Below are positions 63,091-64,000 of a stretch of 64,000 nt of DNA, one piece after another. The translations under genes were made by a program, and so were the position numbers. This DNA comes from a virus. Within the stretch, counting starts at the first letter, position 1; each line of letters opens with the position of its first letter. The notes beneath the pieces are model-generated. The model did no database searches and was not told the DNA's origin. It worked only from the letters and a program-made list of their open reading frames with translations. The DNA lies in the IMG/VR virus record IMGVR_UViG_3300046694_000202, positions 1-64,000 of that record, one strand, 5' to 3'.

Positions 63091-63477
63091 ATGACCCGGA
63101 AAGACTTCTTCGTTCGTGCGGCATTCACATCGTGGGCGTTGGTCGTTGCGGGGATCGCGGTAGGCAATACGTGCGCCGTTGGCGGCTGGGGCTTCACCGC
63201 CCTGATGGTGGTTGTGAGTGCTCTGCTCGTGGCTGACTTAGTCGTCAACGACTTCATGCCAGAGCGATTCACTTTCACGTGGGCTTTGGATGCACGCAAG
63301 TGGACTTACACGCTTGCTTCCTTTTCCTACGCAAGTCATCTGTTCGTAGCTGAACAGTCATCCCGAAGCGTGCGTTTCGACATGCTCTTCATTTTTAGCT
63401 CAATGGCGATATTCGCCCTGACCTTGAGTTTTCGAAATCTTTTACACATGCGGGGCCGAGAGTGCAACAGACCTTAA
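63091..63477 (+). CDS. membrane protein of the lysis cassette
   Basis: 128 residues with about four transmembrane segments (about 10-30, 34-54, 68-88, 96-115). Directly follows the endolysin. Possibly a holin partner or antiholin. Overlaps the next gene by 16 bases. Confidence 0.68.
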   Translation: MTRKDFFVRAAFTSWALVVAGIAVGNTCAVGGWGFTALMVVVSALLVADLVVNDFMPERFTFTWALDARKWTYTLASFSYASHLFVAEQSSRSVRFDMLFIFSSMAIFALTLSFRNLLHMRGRECNRP

Positions 63478-63863
63478 AGCAGTGGACCGTCTTCCTGGCC
63501 CTTATGTGGTCAGCCACCGCTTATGCGGCCACTCATGCTGAGATCGCGTTCGGCGCGGACTTGGCAAGCATCCCGGTGATCGCGTACCTGATCACCTTGA
63601 TCCTCAGTGGCATCGGTGGATCGGCGTCTACGCTTCAGCGCCTCTCGGTCGCACCTGATCTCTCTCGATGGAAGCTCGAAGTCGCGAAGGATCTCGTGTG
63701 CGGCATGGCGTCAGGTCTCGTCACTTTCTTCTTCTGCGAAGCACTCGGGTGGTCCTCGGTCAGCGAGGCCGGCGCAATCACGATCGCTGGCTACGGCAGC
63801 TCGAAGGTGCTTGATCTTTTCCTCTCCCGCTTCACGCAGCAAGTCAGCGACGCCAAGTCTTAA
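63462..63863 (+). CDS. holin-like membrane protein (LydA-type)
   Basis: 133 residues from a GTG at 63462. N-terminal signal/anchor (about 5-24), then two or three more transmembrane segments (PVIAYLITLILSGIGGSAST; GMASGLVTFFFCEALGW; the third about 110-127). Size and position after the endolysin fit a class I/III holin that forms the membrane lesion. Family assignment moderate. Confidence 0.7.
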   Translation: MQQTLKQWTVFLALMWSATAYAATHAEIAFGADLASIPVIAYLITLILSGIGGSASTLQRLSVAPDLSRWKLEVAKDLVCGMASGLVTFFFCEALGWSSVSEAGAITIAGYGSSKVLDLFLSRFTQQVSDAKS

Positions 63864-63873
63864 AGGATTCTAA

Positions 63874-64000
63874 ATGGCCAATACCGGTCTTCCGACAAAC
63901 CCGGATGGGCAGTCCGTAACCACGGTCATCGCCCCGGTTCTGTCGACCTCCCCTCACGCAGCGATCAAGATCCTGTATGGCTCGGGTGTACCCGCGACCA
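63874..64000 (+). CDS. partial gene at the right edge
   Basis: 42 codons visible, beginning MANTGLPTNPDGQSVTTVIA. AAGGAT ribosome site before ATG 63874. Low-complexity start as in some structural proteins; product not identifiable. Confidence 0.6.
   Translation, partial: MANTGLPTNPDGQSVTTVIAPVLSTSPHAAIKILYGSGVPAT

Noticed and set aside
1-64000. CRISPR array, integrase or attachment site
   Set aside because: No regularly spaced direct repeats with unique spacers, and no tyrosine or serine recombinase gene was seen in either strand.

Overview
The window is a continuous piece of a GC-rich, double-stranded DNA tailed phage with lambda-like (siphovirus) tail genes. It is cut through a DNA ligase gene on the left and through an unidentified gene on the right, so the genome is larger than the window. 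The host is not certain. High GC, a phage H-NS-family protein, ArdA and a lambda-type M-L-K-I-J tail tip fit a proteobacterial host, most plausibly a Burkholderia/Ralstonia-like betaproteobacterium (inference). I see no integrase, no excisionase, no tRNA and no CRISPR array.

Layout. (1) 1-27.5 kb: about 60 leftward genes. The distal part (1-9.7 kb) holds replication functions: ATP-dependent ligase, family A DNA polymerase, FEN-type 5'-3' exonuclease, an SF2 helicase, a two-HTH regulator, a KTSC protein and an HNH-like protein. The middle and proximal parts (9.8-27.5 kb) are a dense accessory block of mostly very small genes, many joined by ATGA or TAATG overlaps. They include an ArdA antirestriction protein with an inserted four-cysteine module, an H-NS-family protein, small membrane proteins, zinc-ribbon proteins and three tandem paralogues. 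(2) 25.3-26.6 kb is interrupted by an AT-rich non-coding tract next to a perfect DnaA box (origin candidate) and by a hairpin/terminator region. (3) 27.5-28.8 kb: a divergent control region, two rightward genes (one an HNH/AP2 endonuclease) and a bidirectional terminator. (4) 29.0-32.1 kb, leftward: a primase-polymerase/SF3 helicase and a small gene next to the terminase. (5) 32.3-64 kb, rightward late genes: terminase, portal, protease/scaffold, decoration, capsid, neck, tail tube, frameshifted chaperones, a giant tape measure, tail tip genes, a tail fibre with a C-terminal Hint domain, a radical SAM/SPASM enzyme, and lysis genes.

Control. Two dispersed dyad families mark the leftward and divergent control regions: GTGCGAC-N-GTCGCAC (11 copies, only between 15.7 and 27.6 kb) and CAACTA-N2/3-GATAG-like (5.3, 10.7, 13.6, 25.4-25.6 and 32.2 kb). 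Three closely matched promoter-like sequences precede the protease/capsid, tail fibre and lysis blocks. A leftward Arc-like repressor gene sits inside the late region, with a dyad over a promoter-like sequence of the tail tube gene.

The most unusual system is at 58.4-62.0 kb: a tail fibre that ends in a CxCxCxCxC tract running directly into a self-cleaving-type Hint domain, translationally coupled to an unknown protein and then to a radical SAM enzyme carrying the complete SPASM cysteine pattern of peptide-modifying enzymes. This looks like a phage-encoded pathway for post-translational modification of the receptor-binding fibre (inference).
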